A program made the translations under genes and the position numbers. Below are positions 10,568 to 20,814 of a stretch of 64,000 nt of DNA, piece by piece (the first letter of the stretch is position 1; each line of letters opens with the position of its first letter). The notes beneath the pieces were generated by a model. It was not told the DNA's origin. It ran no database searches and worked only from the letters and a program-made list of their open reading frames with translations. The DNA lies in contig JANXMQ010000022.1 of assembly GCA_025354565.1 (NCBI GenBank), forward strand, positions 20,836 to 84,835, read 5' to 3'. Source of the DNA: Akkermansiaceae bacterium (lineage in GTDB: Bacteria > Verrucomicrobiota > Verrucomicrobiia > Verrucomicrobiales > Akkermansiaceae).

Positions 10568-11368
10568 TCACGGCAGGGCGAGCGGCTGGACCGTGATTTC
10601 CCGGCGTCGATCGAGCCGGTATTCACTGGCGGTCTGGCCCATGTGGCGGCGGAACTGGCGGGCGAAATCGCTGTGATCGTAGAAACCGGAGTCCAGCGCC
10701 ACCGCGGTCACCGGTTGGTTGCTGCGGACAAGCAGATCGCAGGCCTCGATGACCCGCATCCGAATCATATATTCTTGTGGCGTCATCTGAAAGGTGGCGC
10801 GGAATTTTCTCTCGAACTGGCGCACCGACATGTGGGCCATCTTCGCGAGCAGGGGAACGTCGAGCTTTTCGCGGAAATGAAGTTTCAGGTGATCCGCAAC
10901 GGTCGCAAGTTCGAGGTAGGGCTGCATGGCCGCTCGTTGCGCTTCGTAGCTACGGACGGTGCCGCAAAGCCCGCAGACTTTTCCGGTTGTGGTGAACAAC
11001 GGAAGTTTGTCGGTGACGAACCACTCGGGTTTGCCGTCCTGATTGGGAAATAACTCGATGATGCCGAGCAGCGGCTTGCCCGTCGTGAAGACCTGCTCGT
11101 CGTCTTTGCGGTATTTTTCCGCGAGGCGGGGTGGAAATACGGCGCTGTCGGTGATCCCGATGATCTCGGACTCCATCTGAAATCCGCAACGTTTCACGAA
11201 TGCCGGATTTCCCGCCATGAGTCGCCCGCCGAGGTCCTTGGCGAAGAAGAGGGTGCCTGGGAGATAGTCGAACAAGTGCCTGAATTGCCCGGGTTGGAGC
11301 ACTTCGTCCCAATTTTTTCGCACCACTTTGGGATTCATGTGGCGGGATCTTACACAAAAAATCCGCAA
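10568..11368 (-). CDS. AraC-family transcriptional regulator with N-terminal PAS-like domain
   Basis: C-terminal HTH: MAHMSVRQFERKFRATFQMTPQEYMIRMRVIEACDLL...YDHSDFARQFRRHMGQTASEYR; PAS-like N-terminus. Confidence 0.88.
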   Translation of the reverse strand: MRIFCVRSRHMNPKVVRKNWDEVLQPGQFRHLFDYLPGTLFFAKDLGGRLMAGNPAFVKRCGFQMESEIIGITDSAVFPPRLAEKYRKDDEQVFTTGKPLLGIIELFPNQDGKPEWFVTDKLPLFTTTGKVCGLCGTVRSYEAQRAAMQPYLELATVADHLKLHFREKLDVPLLAKMAHMSVRQFERKFRATFQMTPQEYMIRMRVIEACDLLVRSNQPVTAVALDSGFYDHSDFARQFRRHMGQTASEYRLDRRREITVQPLALP

Positions 11369-11455
11369 TCCTACAAGCGGACTCTGCCTGAAATAAGTCA
11401 GATTGAGGTCAAGTTCAAAATTGCTCCCAACCGTCCGGTTTCACCTCCACTTCGC

Positions 11456-14400
11456 ATGAAAAAAATCTTCATTCTCCCGCTTGTAATCCTAGCTGCTACT
11501 ATTGGCTTTTCTCAAACTACGAAGCAAGCCGCTACTGCGCCTCGCCATGTGGAAATCCTTTTTCTAGGAGCCCCCACCGCGAACCATCCCGGCCATGACC
11601 CAATAGAGCGCTACCGCGTTTTGAAAAAAGCCCTTGGCGTGGACGGCATCAATTTCACCTATACTGAGGACCTTGCAGACCTTCGACGCGATGTGCTAGA
11701 CCGCTACGATGGCTTGATGTTTTACGGGAACTGGCAACAAAACGAGGCCATGGACCCGGCGCAGGAAAAGGCCCTGCTCGGCTACGTTGAGGACGGTGGC
11801 GCATTCCTTCCCATCCACTGTGCTTCCGCCTGTTTTGGTGGATCGGACGCATTTGTGAAACTCGTCGGCGGGCGTTTCAAATCCCACCAGACTGGTGTCT
11901 TCACCACCACCATCACTGCCCCGGAGCATCCGGTCATGCGTGGCTATAGTGGCTTTGAGACATGGGATGAAACGTATGTCCACGACCGGCAGACCGATGA
12001 TCGCACCATCCTCCAAGTCCGCGATAAAGAGCCATGGACCTGGGTCCGGAGCCAAGGCAAAGGCAAGGTTTTCTACACCGCGTACGGTCACGACATGCGC
12101 TGCTGGGAACAACCTGCCTTCCACGATTTGCTGCGCCGCGGCATTCTTTGGAGCGTCGGCGAAAATGTCCGAGCCAAGCTCACGGCCATGAATCTCCCGA
12201 AGCTGGAATCCGAGGACGTGATCCTGCCCGGCTACCGCGATCACAAGACCATCACCCGCGCCCAGAAGCCGCTCTCGCCAACGGAATCTCTCAAGCTCGC
12301 CCAAGTTCCTAACGGTTATGAAATATCCCTTTTCGCCAGCGAGCCGGACATCGTGAACCCCATCCACATTACTTGGGACGACCAAGGCCGTGCTTACGTT
12401 ATCGAGACCGTGGACTATCCGAACAACCTCCAGGCTGGAGATCTCGGCCACGACCGCATCCATATTTGCGAGGACACCAATGGCGATGGTAAGGCGGACA
12501 AATTCACCCTTTTCGCGGACAAGCTTTCCATCCCCACCTCTGCGGTCTTTGTCAACGGCGGTCTCATCTGCACCAATGGTCCGGACATGATATTTCTCAA
12601 GGATACGAACGGCGACAACAAGGCTGACGTCCGCCAGATCCTGTTCAGTGGCTTCAAAAATCACGATACCCACGCCGGGGTTTCCAACCTCCGCTACGGC
12701 TTCGACAATTGGATTTACGCAACCATCGGCTATGCGGGATTCGAAGGCATTGTTGGCGGCGAATCCCTCAAATTCTCTAGCGGCGTCTTCCGCTTCAAGC
12801 CAGACGGCAGCAAACTCGAATTCCTACAGAATACAACGAACAACACTTGGGGTCTAGGCTTCACCTCAGACTTCGACATCCTTGGCTCCACCGCCAACGG
12901 CAACCCGTCCTGGTATTTTACGTTCGCCAAGGGACTCTACGAAAAGGCTGGGATGCCCCAGCCACGCACCCCGGCTGGTGATAATAATCCAAAATTTTTC
13001 CCAGCCTCCATGGACATACGCCAGGTCGATCAGCTCGACCGCTACACCGCCGGTGCCGGTCACGCCTTCTACACGTCCACCCGGTTTCCGGAAAACTACC
13101 GCGACCGCATCGCCTTCGTCTGCGAGCCCACGGGAAAACTCGTCGGGCAGTTCGACATTACCCCCAAAGGCGCTGGCTACGACTCCCGCCAACTTCCTAA
13201 CGACCTATTTTGCAGTGCCGACGCCTGGACCTCCCCGGTGATGGCCGAAACCGGTCCCGATGGCGCGGTCTGGATCTCGGATTGGTATAACCTCATCATT
13301 CAACATAACCCCACGCCTACCAAAAGCTCCGCCGGTTACGACGCCAAGACCGGCCGGGGAAATGCCTACGAAACCCCACTCCGCGACGTCTCGCTTGGCC
13401 GGGTCTTCCGCGTCTATCCGAGCGGCTCCAAGGACGATATCAATCCGAAACTCATCGCCACCGACCTCAATTCACTCCTCGCCGGCCTCGCCCACCCGAA
13501 CCTTTTTTGGCGCCTCCAAGCCCAGCGCCTCATCGTGGAATCCCACTCCACCAGCGCCGTCACGAAATTGAAGGAAATCGTGAAATCCACCCCTGTCACC
13601 GCCGCCAACCACGCCGCCATTCATGCGTTCTACGCCCTCCAGGGCCTCAACGCCTTGGATGCGGAGGTCATTAAAGCCGCCCTCGCTTCCAACAGCCGCG
13701 GCCTCCGCCGTGCTGCCCTCAACAACCCCACGCCCGACGACACCCTCGCCGAGAGCGTAATTCAAAATGACCTCATCACCTCGTCCAACCCCCGCGAACT
13801 CGCGGAAACTTTCATCGCTCTCGGCCGCATCGCCCCGACCGAGCGCGTTGGAAAAGCGCTCTACGCCACGCTCCAAGCCGATAAGCAAACCATCACCACC
13901 GACGCCGCGCTCAACGACGCTTGGCAAATCGCCGCCCGCCACCATGCCCCCGGCGTCATCCTTGCCTCGCTTGCGACCGCGACCGATTCCCCCGTCGTCG
14001 GCCCCGCTCCAACCAATCTCATCCCCGATCCTGGTTTCTCTGGACCCGCACTCGGCCCATGGAGCCTCCGCATCTATGGTGCAAAAACCCCTGACTCGGT
14101 AGAAATCACCATCGGCCCCGGTGGTAGAAACGGCGGCACCGCTCTTAAAATCACCTCCGCCACCAGCGCCGACGCCGGAGCGGGTGCCGAGATCGCAGTC
14201 AAACCACACACCCGCTATCGTCTCGGCGGCTGGGTCCGCACCGAAAATCTCGTCAACCACGGCGGCATGGGAGCCATGTTCAATGTCCATGGCCTCGAGG
14301 CCACCGCAGGCATCAGCGGCACTCAGGATTGGAAAGAATTGAGCATGGAATTCGACAGCGGAAATGAATCCCAGATTCTCGTCCACTGTCTCTTCGGCGG

Positions 14401-15022
14401 CTACGGTGGAGCCACCGGCACCGCCTATTATGACGACGTTTTTCTCACAGAAATCGGCACCGGCAAGAGTGACCACAATGGCGTTGATGCCGTGGTCAAA
14501 TACTTCGTCGCCAGCGGCGATCCCGCAGCCCGCACCGCGCTGGCCACCGTCCTCTCGACCCGCACCGACGCCTTCTCGAAAAAACTTGCCGCCACCCTCG
14601 GTGTCGCCCCAGTCGAGGTAAAGGCCGTCGTCCACAAATTCCCGCCGAACCCCGCCGTCATCGGCCGTGGCCTCGCTATTTACAGCCGCACCTGCATCGC
14701 CTGCCACGGTCCTGAAGGCAAAGGCGTGCCCGGTGCATTTCCGCCCCTCGACGGCTCACCATGGGCGCTTGGCGACCCCACGGTTCCCGCCCGCATCGCC
14801 CTCCACGGCCTTCAAGGTCCGATCGAGGTTTCAGGCCAGAAATTCGAAAACATGATGCCCCCGCTCATCGACCTCAAAGACGCGGAAATCGCCGATGTCA
14901 TCACCTACGTTCGCCAGTCCTGGAGCAACGACGCCTCACCCGTCACCGAAGACACAGTGAAGCAAACCCGTGCCAAATTCTCCAGTCGCGGCAAGCCTTG
15001 GACCGCCCCGGAACTCAAGTAA
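11456..15022 (+). CDS. Large secreted PVC-type haem-domain protein with N-terminal ThuA domain and C-terminal cytochrome c domain
   Basis: Signal peptide; ThuA-like VEILFLGAPTANHPGHDPIERYRVLKKAL and FLPIHCASACF; GYEISLFASEPDIVNPIHITWDDQGRAYVIETVDYPN; CIACHGPEGKGVPGAFPPL haem-binding motif. Start chosen at ATG 11456. Confidence 0.88.
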   Translation: MKKIFILPLVILAATIGFSQTTKQAATAPRHVEILFLGAPTANHPGHDPIERYRVLKKALGVDGINFTYTEDLADLRRDVLDRYDGLMFYGNWQQNEAMDPAQEKALLGYVEDGGAFLPIHCASACFGGSDAFVKLVGGRFKSHQTGVFTTTITAPEHPVMRGYSGFETWDETYVHDRQTDDRTILQVRDKEPWTWVRSQGKGKVFYTAYGHDMRCWEQPAFHDLLRRGILWSVGENVRAKLTAMNLPKLESEDVILPGYRDHKTITRAQKPLSPTESLKLAQVPNGYEISLFASEPDIVNPIHITWDDQGRAYVIETVDYPNNLQAGDLGHDRIHICEDTNGDGKADKFTLFADKLSIPTSAVFVNGGLICTNGPDMIFLKDTNGDNKADVRQILFSGFKNHDTHAGVSNLRYGFDNWIYATIGYAGFEGIVGGESLKFSSGVFRFKPDGSKLEFLQNTTNNTWGLGFTSDFDILGSTANGNPSWYFTFAKGLYEKAGMPQPRTPAGDNNPKFFPASMDIRQVDQLDRYTAGAGHAFYTSTRFPENYRDRIAFVCEPTGKLVGQFDITPKGAGYDSRQLPNDLFCSADAWTSPVMAETGPDGAVWISDWYNLIIQHNPTPTKSSAGYDAKTGRGNAYETPLRDVSLGRVFRVYPSGSKDDINPKLIATDLNSLLAGLAHPNLFWRLQAQRLIVESHSTSAVTKLKEIVKSTPVTAANHAAIHAFYALQGLNALDAEVIKAALASNSRGLRRAALNNPTPDDTLAESVIQNDLITSSNPRELAETFIALGRIAPTERVGKALYATLQADKQTITTDAALNDAWQIAARHHAPGVILASLATATDSPVVGPAPTNLIPDPGFSGPALGPWSLRIYGAKTPDSVEITIGPGGRNGGTALKITSATSADAGAGAEIAVKPHTRYRLGGWVRTENLVNHGGMGAMFNVHGLEATAGISGTQDWKELSMEFDSGNESQILVHCLFGGYGGATGTAYYDDVFLTEIGTGKSDHNGVDAVVKYFVASGDPAARTALATVLSTRTDAFSKKLAATLGVAPVEVKAVVHKFPPNPAVIGRGLAIYSRTCIACHGPEGKGVPGAFPPLDGSPWALGDPTVPARIALHGLQGPIEVSGQKFENMMPPLIDLKDAEIADVITYVRQSWSNDASPVTEDTVKQTRAKFSSRGKPWTAPELK

Positions 15023-15044
15023 GTCGCTTGCCAAAATCACCCGC

Positions 15045-15698
15045 CTAAGATTCGTCCAATGCCCTGCGGATCGCCCGCAGCATCTCAAGTGCCCGCGCTC
15101 CATCGCCATGGATGCAGAGCGTTTTGATCACCCCGCCCCGCGCCAGTGCCACGGCCTGCGCCACCGCCTCGCCACGCGGTACCAACGAACCATCCTCGCG
15201 ATACTGCCGATCCGCGAAACCTTCCGTCCTAACAACTAACCCCGCCGCCCGTCCGGCCTTCGCCAGCGCCCCGGTTGGCGGCGCGTAGAGAATGAGCTTG
15301 GGTGAAATTTCCACCACTCCCGCGACCACCGCAGCCGCTAACAGATCATCGCGGTTCGCTTGATTGTAGAGTGCGCCGTGGGGTTTCACATGATGGAGAT
15401 GCCGCCCCGCGTATCCTGCGAGTTTCCCCACCTGCCGCGCCACCTGCGCCGTCACCTGTTCTAACGGAAAATCCAGCTCCCGCCTGCCGAAATTTTCCCG
15501 GTCCTCATACCCCGGATGCGCCCCGATCCGCACCCCACGAGCGATCGCCATGGCGATGGTCCGCCGCATGATCTCATCACTCCCGGCATGGCCACCGCAG
15601 GCGATGTTGCAGGACGTCACCAGCGCGAGCAGCTCCGCATCATCAGTCCCGCCTTCACCAAGGTCCGCGTTGATGTCGATCCTGTGCACGGGTTTCAT
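15045..15698 (-). CDS. pxpA: 5-oxoprolinase subunit A (LamB/YcsF family)
   Basis: RIDINADLGEGGTDDAELLALVTSCNIACGGHAGSDEIM; ends overlap with pxpBC. Confidence 0.92.
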   Translation of the reverse strand: MKPVHRIDINADLGEGGTDDAELLALVTSCNIACGGHAGSDEIMRRTIAMAIARGVRIGAHPGYEDRENFGRRELDFPLEQVTAQVARQVGKLAGYAGRHLHHVKPHGALYNQANRDDLLAAAVVAGVVEISPKLILYAPPTGALAKAGRAAGLVVRTEGFADRQYREDGSLVPRGEAVAQAVALARGGVIKTLCIHGDGARALEMLRAIRRALDES

Positions 15699-17272
15699 GT
15701 GAGTAGATTAAGCCCTGTCCGCAACCATGCGAAATCCCGCTCCTCCCGTCGTCTGAGTTCCCGCGCGTGCTCCAAGGTGACCTCACGAAATCTCACCTTG
15801 GTCCCCGGCCATGCCCTTGCCAGTTTCGGCAGATCCACCGAGATCACCTGCCCGATCTGTGGATAGCCGCCGATGGTCTGCCGTTCGGCTAACAGCACGA
15901 TCGGCTGTCCTTCCGGTGGCACCTGCACCGAGCCGCACGCGACCGGCTGTGAGACCATTTCCTGCGGTGTTTCCAAGTCCAGCGCCGCGCCGGACAGGCG
16001 CACACCCATGCGATCTGACTGCGGGGTTAGTTGATAGATTTCCGAGCCGAACCGCTGCCGTGCTTCAGCGGAAAACCAATCCCTCTGCACGCCCGGCAGA
16101 TACCTCAGCTCGATCAAGGAAACCCGGTCCCGCCGCCCGACGTGCCATGTCCCGCCGCGCGGCCCGCTTCTCGCTTCGCCAAAATCCAGCCGGTCACCCG
16201 CTTGCAAGGCCCGTCCGTGATGTCCTCCGAAGCCCGCGCGCATATCCGTCGCCGCGCTACCTAACAGCATTGGCACCTGCAGGCCGCCAGCCACCGCGAG
16301 ATATGCGCGGACCCCGGTTGTGGGCTTTGAGAAATCGACCGTATCGCCCGCCGCGATGTGTTGTGGTTTCGCGGTTCCATCCATGAACGCCACCGCTGCC
16401 GTCGCGTGAAATTTCAAGACCGGGCCGCGCAGGCAAATTTCTAACGCCGCCGCTCCATCCTCATTGCCGACTGCTAGATTCGCAACTCGCAACGAATGCC
16501 GGTCCACCGCGCCACCCGGAGAAACGCCAGAGCTTTCATAACCGGGCCGCCCGAGATCTTGCACGGTCGTCAATCCGCCCGGATGAATCACCTCGATCCA
16601 ACGATCGGTCAGAGCGCCTATTTCCTCCACCCGCTGCGCCGCAAATTCAAGCCGCTCCACCGGCATGAACCGCACCAGCTCGCCCGGCCGCAGCAAGGCC
16701 GGTTGCTCTGCGTGAGGATCGAACAGGACCACCGCCGTATGCCCTAACACATGCCAGCCACCCGGCGAAATATTCGGATAGATCCCCGCCTGCCCGCCGG
16801 CCATTGCCACCGCTCCCGCAGGCACCACCAGCCGTGGCGTCCGCCGTCTCGGTAGATTCAAGCGCTCCGGCAATCCTGCTAGGTAGGGAAATCCCGGCGA
16901 AAATCCCACTGCGGCCACCGTATAATCCGCCCCGCTGTGCAGCGTTATCACCTCCTCAACGGTCAGATCCAGGCACCGCGCGACTTCTTCCAAATCCGGC
17001 CCGTCATATCTAACTGGAACCACCCGTTCGCCGCCGTTGGGAACCTGCCCTAACACTTCCGCCGCACCGATCCACTCGCGGATTTCCGTGCCGTCCACTC
17101 CGGCGAAATGCACCGCCACCGTGTCGAACGACGGCACCACATCCAGCACCCCGGCTGGTCGATTGTTAGACAGTGCGGCCACCAGACCCATGACCCTCTC
17201 CAGCGCCGCCCCGCCGGAACTTCCGGGAAACGCCACCAACCATGCGGAATCGCCGAGCGGCCTTAGAATCAT
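15695..17272 (-). CDS. Fused 5-oxoprolinase subunits B and C (KipI-KipA-like)
   Basis: Allophanate hydrolase subunit 1-like region (AVGFSPGFPYLAGLPERLNLPRRRTPRLVVPAGAVAMAGGQAGIYPNISPGGWHVLG) continuous with subunit 2-like region (VIHPGGLTTVQDLGRPGYESSGVSPGGAVDRHSLRVANLAVGN). Confidence 0.9.
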   Translation of the reverse strand: MILRPLGDSAWLVAFPGSSGGAALERVMGLVAALSNNRPAGVLDVVPSFDTVAVHFAGVDGTEIREWIGAAEVLGQVPNGGERVVPVRYDGPDLEEVARCLDLTVEEVITLHSGADYTVAAVGFSPGFPYLAGLPERLNLPRRRTPRLVVPAGAVAMAGGQAGIYPNISPGGWHVLGHTAVVLFDPHAEQPALLRPGELVRFMPVERLEFAAQRVEEIGALTDRWIEVIHPGGLTTVQDLGRPGYESSGVSPGGAVDRHSLRVANLAVGNEDGAAALEICLRGPVLKFHATAAVAFMDGTAKPQHIAAGDTVDFSKPTTGVRAYLAVAGGLQVPMLLGSAATDMRAGFGGHHGRALQAGDRLDFGEARSGPRGGTWHVGRRDRVSLIELRYLPGVQRDWFSAEARQRFGSEIYQLTPQSDRMGVRLSGAALDLETPQEMVSQPVACGSVQVPPEGQPIVLLAERQTIGGYPQIGQVISVDLPKLARAWPGTKVRFREVTLEHARELRRREERDFAWLRTGLNLLT

Positions 17273-17357
17273 GCCCGGAGCCTCGCACGTTCCGCCGGGC
17301 TTGCCAATCTCCGCGAATCCATGAAGATAGCACGGCACTGTTAAGCCAGTTCTTCAA

Positions 17358-18281
17358 ATGAAACCAAGCGCCCTCATCTGCTGCCTCGGCTTGCCATTGT
17401 TCGCGGTGGGTGAGGAAACGGAAAAACCCGCCCCCGTCATGATCGACCGAACCATCCCACCCGGCGAGCTGCGTGCGGCAGCAGCAGCCGCCAACGTAAG
17501 CCCGGCCCTGACCCGCGATCTAACGGCTGTCGGCCTGTCATTCGGCGATCCGGTTTTCATCCGCGCCTTCAAGGAGGAAAACCAGCTTGAGCTTTTCGTC
17601 CGCAATCGCAGCACCGGGAAATTTGTGTTATTCCGCACCTATCCGATCGCCGCCGCATCCGGCGCGCTCGGCCCGAAACTCGCGGAAGGCGATGGCCAGG
17701 TGCCGGAAGGATTTTATGTCGTCCCGCCATCTGCCATGAAACCGGATAGCCAATTTTACCTCGCCTTCAACATCGGCTTTCCTAACGAATTCGACCGCGC
17801 CCACCAACGCACTGGCAGCTTTATCATGGTCCACGGCAACAGTGTTTCCATCGGCTGCCTCGCCATGACCGATGAAAAAATCGAAGAAATCTATACCTTA
17901 TGCGCCGCCGCGCAAAGCGGTGGGCAGCCCTATTTCCACATCCACATTTTCCCCTTCCGCATGACCGAAGAGCGCATGACAAAAGCCGCCGGAAATCCCA
18001 ATGAAGACTTCTGGAAAAACATCAGGGAAGGTGATGAGCTGTTTGAGAAAAACCAAACCCCGCCCAAGGTGAACGTGGCAAACGGCAGATATGTGTTTGA
18101 GGAAAATGAACCACAAAAGGATGCAGTGTTTCCCTGTGCCAGCCCACGGGCAAATGAAGATCCGCTTCGGCGTGAGCGCCCCGCTGGAAGGTGGGCGCTG
18201 GGAGCTGCCGTACGTGGTGGAGCGAAATTTCGGCTTGGCCGGAAATTTGGAAAACGCGGTTTGGCTTCAGGGGAATTGTGA
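17358..18281 (+). CDS. Murein L,D-transpeptidase family (YafK-like); last ~55 codons appear to be out-of-frame readthrough of a different gene remnant
   Basis: FIRAFKEENQLELFVRN, VPEGFYVVPPSAMKPDSQFYLAFNIGFPNEFD, IMVHGNSVSIGCLAMTDEKIEEIY (HGxxxSxGC active site); C-terminus overlaps the VIT remnant. Confidence 0.85.
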   Translation: MKPSALICCLGLPLFAVGEETEKPAPVMIDRTIPPGELRAAAAAANVSPALTRDLTAVGLSFGDPVFIRAFKEENQLELFVRNRSTGKFVLFRTYPIAAASGALGPKLAEGDGQVPEGFYVVPPSAMKPDSQFYLAFNIGFPNEFDRAHQRTGSFIMVHGNSVSIGCLAMTDEKIEEIYTLCAAAQSGGQPYFHIHIFPFRMTEERMTKAAGNPNEDFWKNIREGDELFEKNQTPPKVNVANGRYVFEENEPQKDAVFPCASPRANEDPLRRERPAGRWALGAAVRGGAKFRLGRKFGKRGLASGEL

Positions 18282-19314
18282 ATTCAATCTATCGGGATCT
18301 GTGAAATCGCAAAGCGCGATCCCCGATGGCACGGGCCGATCCCTTTCCACCACGCTCGCGAGCGCGGATCTCACGTCGCCAGGCACCGCCCTTTGCACCA
18401 AAGCTCTGCCAGAAAAACCGCCGGTCGTGTGGTGCGAGGATCGTTTCGCCAAGCCTGAGGAACGATTCTTGATGCGCGAACCGGCGACCTCGCCATCCCC
18501 GGCTGCGAGCCAGATCGTGGTGATCATCGATGGCTCCGCCGCTGTGGCTCAGGCCAAGGACTGGCTCGTCCGCGCCATCGAGAATCAAGCCGGGGATGGC
18601 TTGACGCTGGTGCTTGCCGACGACCACGCACGCCGAGTGACGTTGAAGGAATTGGAAAACTACCGGTTCACCGGTGGTCGGGACAACGAGCCCGCCCTGC
18701 GCGAAGGCATTCGTTTGGCGCGGGAATCCGGCGCACCGATCGTCTGGGTCCACGGGCCACAGGCGGTCGGGTTGGCGCAAGCGGAAGCGCTGCTCCAACA
18801 GATCGAGCGGGGGACGAAGCACCCACTGATTCATGAAATCCAAGCGGTCGCAGAGCCTAACCGACTGGCAGAAGCGATTTACCGGACCGGATGTATCAAG
18901 CGCGGTCCGCTGTTGCTCGCACCGGAGCAGGACTTTTCACAGTTTCTCAAAAACCTACAAACCGCACACCAAGAATCCGGCTGAACGTGGAAACGCGCCG
19001 CCACCGTGGAAAACGTTCCCGGCACCAAGGTCTGGGATCACCTTGCCCGACTCTGGGCGGCATCCGCCGCAGAAACTTCGAATAGCCCGCTGACCGATGC
19101 TGACCGCTCGGAGCTCGCAGCCCGCTATCAGTTAGTCACACTTGTTTCCGGAGCCGTTGTGCTGGAAACCCAGCAGCAATACGCCGAACACGGCCTCACT
19201 CCGGTCGATGGCAGCGCGACACCCAACATACCAAACGTGCCAGAGCCTTCGACAAGCTTGTTAGTGATGCTAGCCACCGCCGCCGCACTGATGCGGAGAA
19301 AGCGGGAAGTTTGA
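18121..19314 (+). pseudogene. Remnant of a VIT-domain PEP-CTERM protein (N-terminus missing, internal TGA at 18982-18984, C-terminal PEP-CTERM tail intact)
   Basis: Frame 1: MQCFPVPAHGQMKIRFGVSAPLEGGRWELPYVVERNFGLAGNLENAVWLQG ... HQESG* TWKRAATVENVPGTKVWDHLARLWAA...LVTLVSGAVVLETQQQYAEHGLTPVDG...VPEPSTSLLVMLATAAALMRRKREV. Confidence 0.7.
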
Positions 19315-19716
19315 CGGGTTTGTCCGATCCCCGCAAAACACATTGTCATTTTTGGCTGCCGCTTTAGCCTGCTGTGGCATGATTCAAACCTCCCGTGAAA
19401 TGGGTTGACCCATACGGAGCAGCGCTTTCTCGGACAACTCGAAGCGATACTTTTTCCAAAAGCCTGATTTTCAAAGTCTTGAATTGGAGCGTAGAATTTA
19501 TTCCGCGCCCCAGTTCGTCGTTCCGCAAGCGTCATTTTATTTGTGGAAAATGGCATCACCCGCCCTTACCCGCTATCCCCGCGCCCGCGCCCGGTAAAAT
19601 TTCCGCACTTAGGGCGTTTTGAGGATTGCTTGATAATTTGGATTTGCTTAATTTCCGCCGACGAGGTGTAGGAATTGCCATTCTAACACCCTCGCGGGCT
19701 GTTCACCCATCCATCC

Positions 19717-20814
19717 GTGTCACGTTCCCTGAATATCTTGATCGCCTGTGGCGGCACTGGCGGCCACCTGTTTCCCGGCATCGCCGTGGCGGAGGCTCTG
19801 CGCGCCCGTGGCCATGCGGTCTTGCTGCTGATTTCAGAAAAAAAAGTCGATTCTGAGGCCTCCGCGAAATACGCCCATCTTCAATTTCAGACCGTGCCCG
19901 CCGTTGCGAAGCCGCCCACGCTCTCGCCCCGGATGTTGCCGTTTTTGTGGAAACTCTGGGGCTCGATCCGCCACTGCAAGCGAGTCATCCAGGAATTCCA
20001 AGCCGACGCCGTGCTCGGCATGGGCGGATTTACCTCGCTGCCACCCGTGTATGCCGGCCACAAGCTGGGCCTCAAAACTTTCATCCACGATTCCAACGCC
20101 CGCCCCGGCCGCGCAAACGTCATGACCAGCCGTTTCTGCACCCGCGTTTTCCTCGGCATGACCACGGCACAGGCATTTTTTCCGAAGCGCGAAACTGTCA
20201 CCACCGGCACTCCCGTCCGCCCGGAAATCACCACTCTCCCGAACCGCGAAGCCGCAGCGGCAAGCTTCGGGCTCGACCCTACGCGCCCGACCATCGTCGT
20301 CACCGGTGGCAGCCAAGGGGCGCATCGCTTGAATGAATTGAGCGCCCAAGCCGCCGCGAATCTCCCACCGGATACGCAAGTCCTGCACATCGCCGGGGCG
20401 TCGGATTTCCAACGGGTTTCAGAAATCGCCCAAGGCCGCCCGGGTTACAAGGTGCTCGGTTTTTGCGATCAAATGCCTTCCGCCTACGCCATCGCCGATC
20501 TCATCATCGCGCGTTCCGGGGCCTCCAGCATGACGGAAATCGCCAGCGCCGGGCTGCCTTCGATCCTAGTCCCTTATCCTTACGCCGCTGACGATCACCA
20601 GACGCGAAATGCCGAAGTTTTCGCCCGTGCCGGTGCTGCCACGCTCGTTCAGGAAAGCGACCTGGATGCGGAAAAACTCGCCGCTCTCGCCGCTTCGATC
20701 CTGCAAGACTTGCCAACTCACCAGAGCATGGCAAAAGCCGCCCGCGCTCTCGCCGTCCCCGACGCCGCGGACCGGGTGTGCGCCGCCATCGAAGCCACTC
20801 TCACGCCATCATGA
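19717..20814 (+). CDS. murG: UDP-N-acetylglucosamine--N-acetylmuramyl-(pentapeptide) pyrophosphoryl-undecaprenol N-acetylglucosamine transferase (GTG start)
   Basis: NILIACGGTGGHLFPGIAVAEALRARGH, VLGMGGFTSLPPVYAGHKLGLKTFIHDSNARPGRAN, GGSQGAHRLNEL, ARSGASSMTEIASAGLPSILVPYPYAADDHQTRNAE. Confidence 0.97.
   Translation: MSRSLNILIACGGTGGHLFPGIAVAEALRARGHAVLLLISEKKVDSEASAKYAHLQFQTVPAVAKPPTLSPRMLPFLWKLWGSIRHCKRVIQEFQADAVLGMGGFTSLPPVYAGHKLGLKTFIHDSNARPGRANVMTSRFCTRVFLGMTTAQAFFPKRETVTTGTPVRPEITTLPNREAAAASFGLDPTRPTIVVTGGSQGAHRLNELSAQAAANLPPDTQVLHIAGASDFQRVSEIAQGRPGYKVLGFCDQMPSAYAIADLIIARSGASSMTEIASAGLPSILVPYPYAADDHQTRNAEVFARAGAATLVQESDLDAEKLAALAASILQDLPTHQSMAKAARALAVPDAADRVCAAIEATLTPS

Noticed and set aside
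13472-14707. 411-aa minus-strand ORF
   Set aside because: Mirror ORF within the well-supported plus-strand PVC-type haem protein; high-GC antisense artefact
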